Part shown: positions 63,577-64,000 of the stretch, one piece after another | Layout of the letters: each line of letters starts with the position of its first letter | How positions within the stretch are numbered: position 1 is the stretch's first letter | Origin: JANQIO01 sp965601975 | GTDB lineage: Bacteria > Pseudomonadota > Gammaproteobacteria > Pseudomonadales > Halieaceae | Assembly: GCA_965601975.1 (NCBI GenBank) | Contig: OZ271856.1 | Location: 2,790,001 to 2,854,000, forward strand | DNA length: 64,000 bases | Direction: 5' to 3' | The notes under the pieces: generated by a model | Told to the model about the DNA's origin: nothing | The model's database searches: none | Seen by the model: only the letters and a program-made list of their open reading frames with translations | Made by a program: the position numbers and the translations under genes

Positions 63577-63682
63577 AGCGGATTCGTCCTTGAACGATAC
63601 AAGCTGGGGCAAAAAGCTTGAAGTGAAACTAAGGGTTGAGAGGCCCACGTGAGTGCAATCCCTGCCTTTCTATGCTGTGTAA

Positions 63683-63859
63683 TCACTTTCTCGTGCTCCC
63701 CTTACTCATGCCTAATCGATTGCGCCTCTCTAGCTTGTAGTCAACATATTCTTCCAGAGGCAGATCTGTCAGCCGGCGCTTCATGACAAAGCTGTATAAA
63801 CGCCAGTCAAATCGGCGGTGAGGACATCTGTTTACGCAAATTTCTATGGAGCAAATCAT
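63683..63859 (-). CDS. Possible small ORF (58 aa)
   Basis: ATG at 63859 with AGAAAGAGAG directly before it opens a 58-residue frame with four cysteines or histidines near the start (ICVNRCPHRRFDW) and a basic end, stop at 63683. It begins 22 bp after the stop of the partial gene at the window edge. No family recognised. Confidence 0.35.
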   Translation of the reverse strand: MICSIEICVNRCPHRRFDWRLYSFVMKRRLTDLPLEEYVDYKLERRNRLGMSKGSTRK

Positions 63860-63881
63860 CTCTCTTTCTCAAGGAAAACTC

Positions 63882-64000
63882 CTACCGCCCAATGAACCTG
63901 GAAGTTGGTAGCGTGACACACTCTGCAGCTGAAACCTCCTCAGACGACAGGTACTTTCCTACCAGGCCAAAACCCACGGCATATCCAGCATATTTGGGAA
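63882..64000 (-). CDS. C-terminus of a DUF2268-like protein (5' end outside window)
   Basis: The last 39 codons of a minus-strand gene. PKYAGYAVGFGLVGKYL followed by a short acidic helix and LPTSRFIG resembles the ending of DUF2268 putative zinc-protease-like proteins. Only the end is visible, so the family call is tentative. Confidence 0.4.
   Translation of the reverse strand, partial: PKYAGYAVGFGLVGKYLSSEEVSAAECVTLPTSRFIGR

Noticed and set aside
56604..64000. A full mobile integron or prophage
   Set aside because: No integrase, transposase or phage structural gene is seen, several gene gaps are too short for attC sites, and only one or two spacers resemble them.

Overview
The window reads as a chromosomal segment of a GC-rich proteobacterium. 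A marine gammaproteobacterium of the Halieaceae/Spongiibacteraceae kind is my best guess. This rests on gene content (FadBA beta-oxidation complex, FadD-like ligases, several 2-oxoglutarate oxygenases, AbgT transporter) and codon use. It is an inference, because no rRNA, tRNA or other taxonomic marker is present.

Layout. 1-2368 (minus): an SDR, a TauD-type dioxygenase and two tautomerase-superfamily genes, probably one transcript. 2488-5684 (plus): a haem-c/PQQ sugar dehydrogenase-like protein, a PhyH-type oxygenase and a membrane protein. 5861-9444 (plus): DUF3237, two overlapping HCCA-isomerase/DsbA-like genes and a Tat-exported FAD oxidoreductase. 9454-13111 (minus): SDR, AraC regulator and acyl-CoA ligase, divergent from 13315-17668 (plus): enoyl-CoA hydratase-like, fadB, fadA. 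The divergent gap carries two palindromic operators. 17985-20949 (minus): a second acyl-CoA ligase and a LysA-like PLP decarboxylase.

21154-51324 (plus) is the most remarkable part. It is an apparently single operon with a possible short leader ORF, a GAF+HlyD-like membrane protein, a PqqD+M50+HlyD membrane protein, a secreted HlyD-like adaptor, a 6086-residue repeat protein with an LEPR-XLL start and DUF4347, a hybrid histidine kinase with two HPt domains, and two REC-GGDEF-EAL proteins. No ABC exporter or TolC gene is present. The set looks like a surface-protein display system tied to a phosphorelay and c-di-GMP.

51359-56603 (plus): AbgT transporter, GNAT, aldo/keto reductase, MOSC protein, MarR regulator with a palindromic operator, alpha/beta hydrolase. 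56604-64000 is different: lower GC by eye, nearly all minus strand, small genes including SMI1/KNR4 and DUF4262 (families often used as immunity proteins), a frameshifted gene, a duplicated gene end and small membrane proteins. It looks like an acquired accessory island. Three clusters of a palindromic REP-type repeat (about 5.7, 17.8 and 55.1 kb) mark gene borders.
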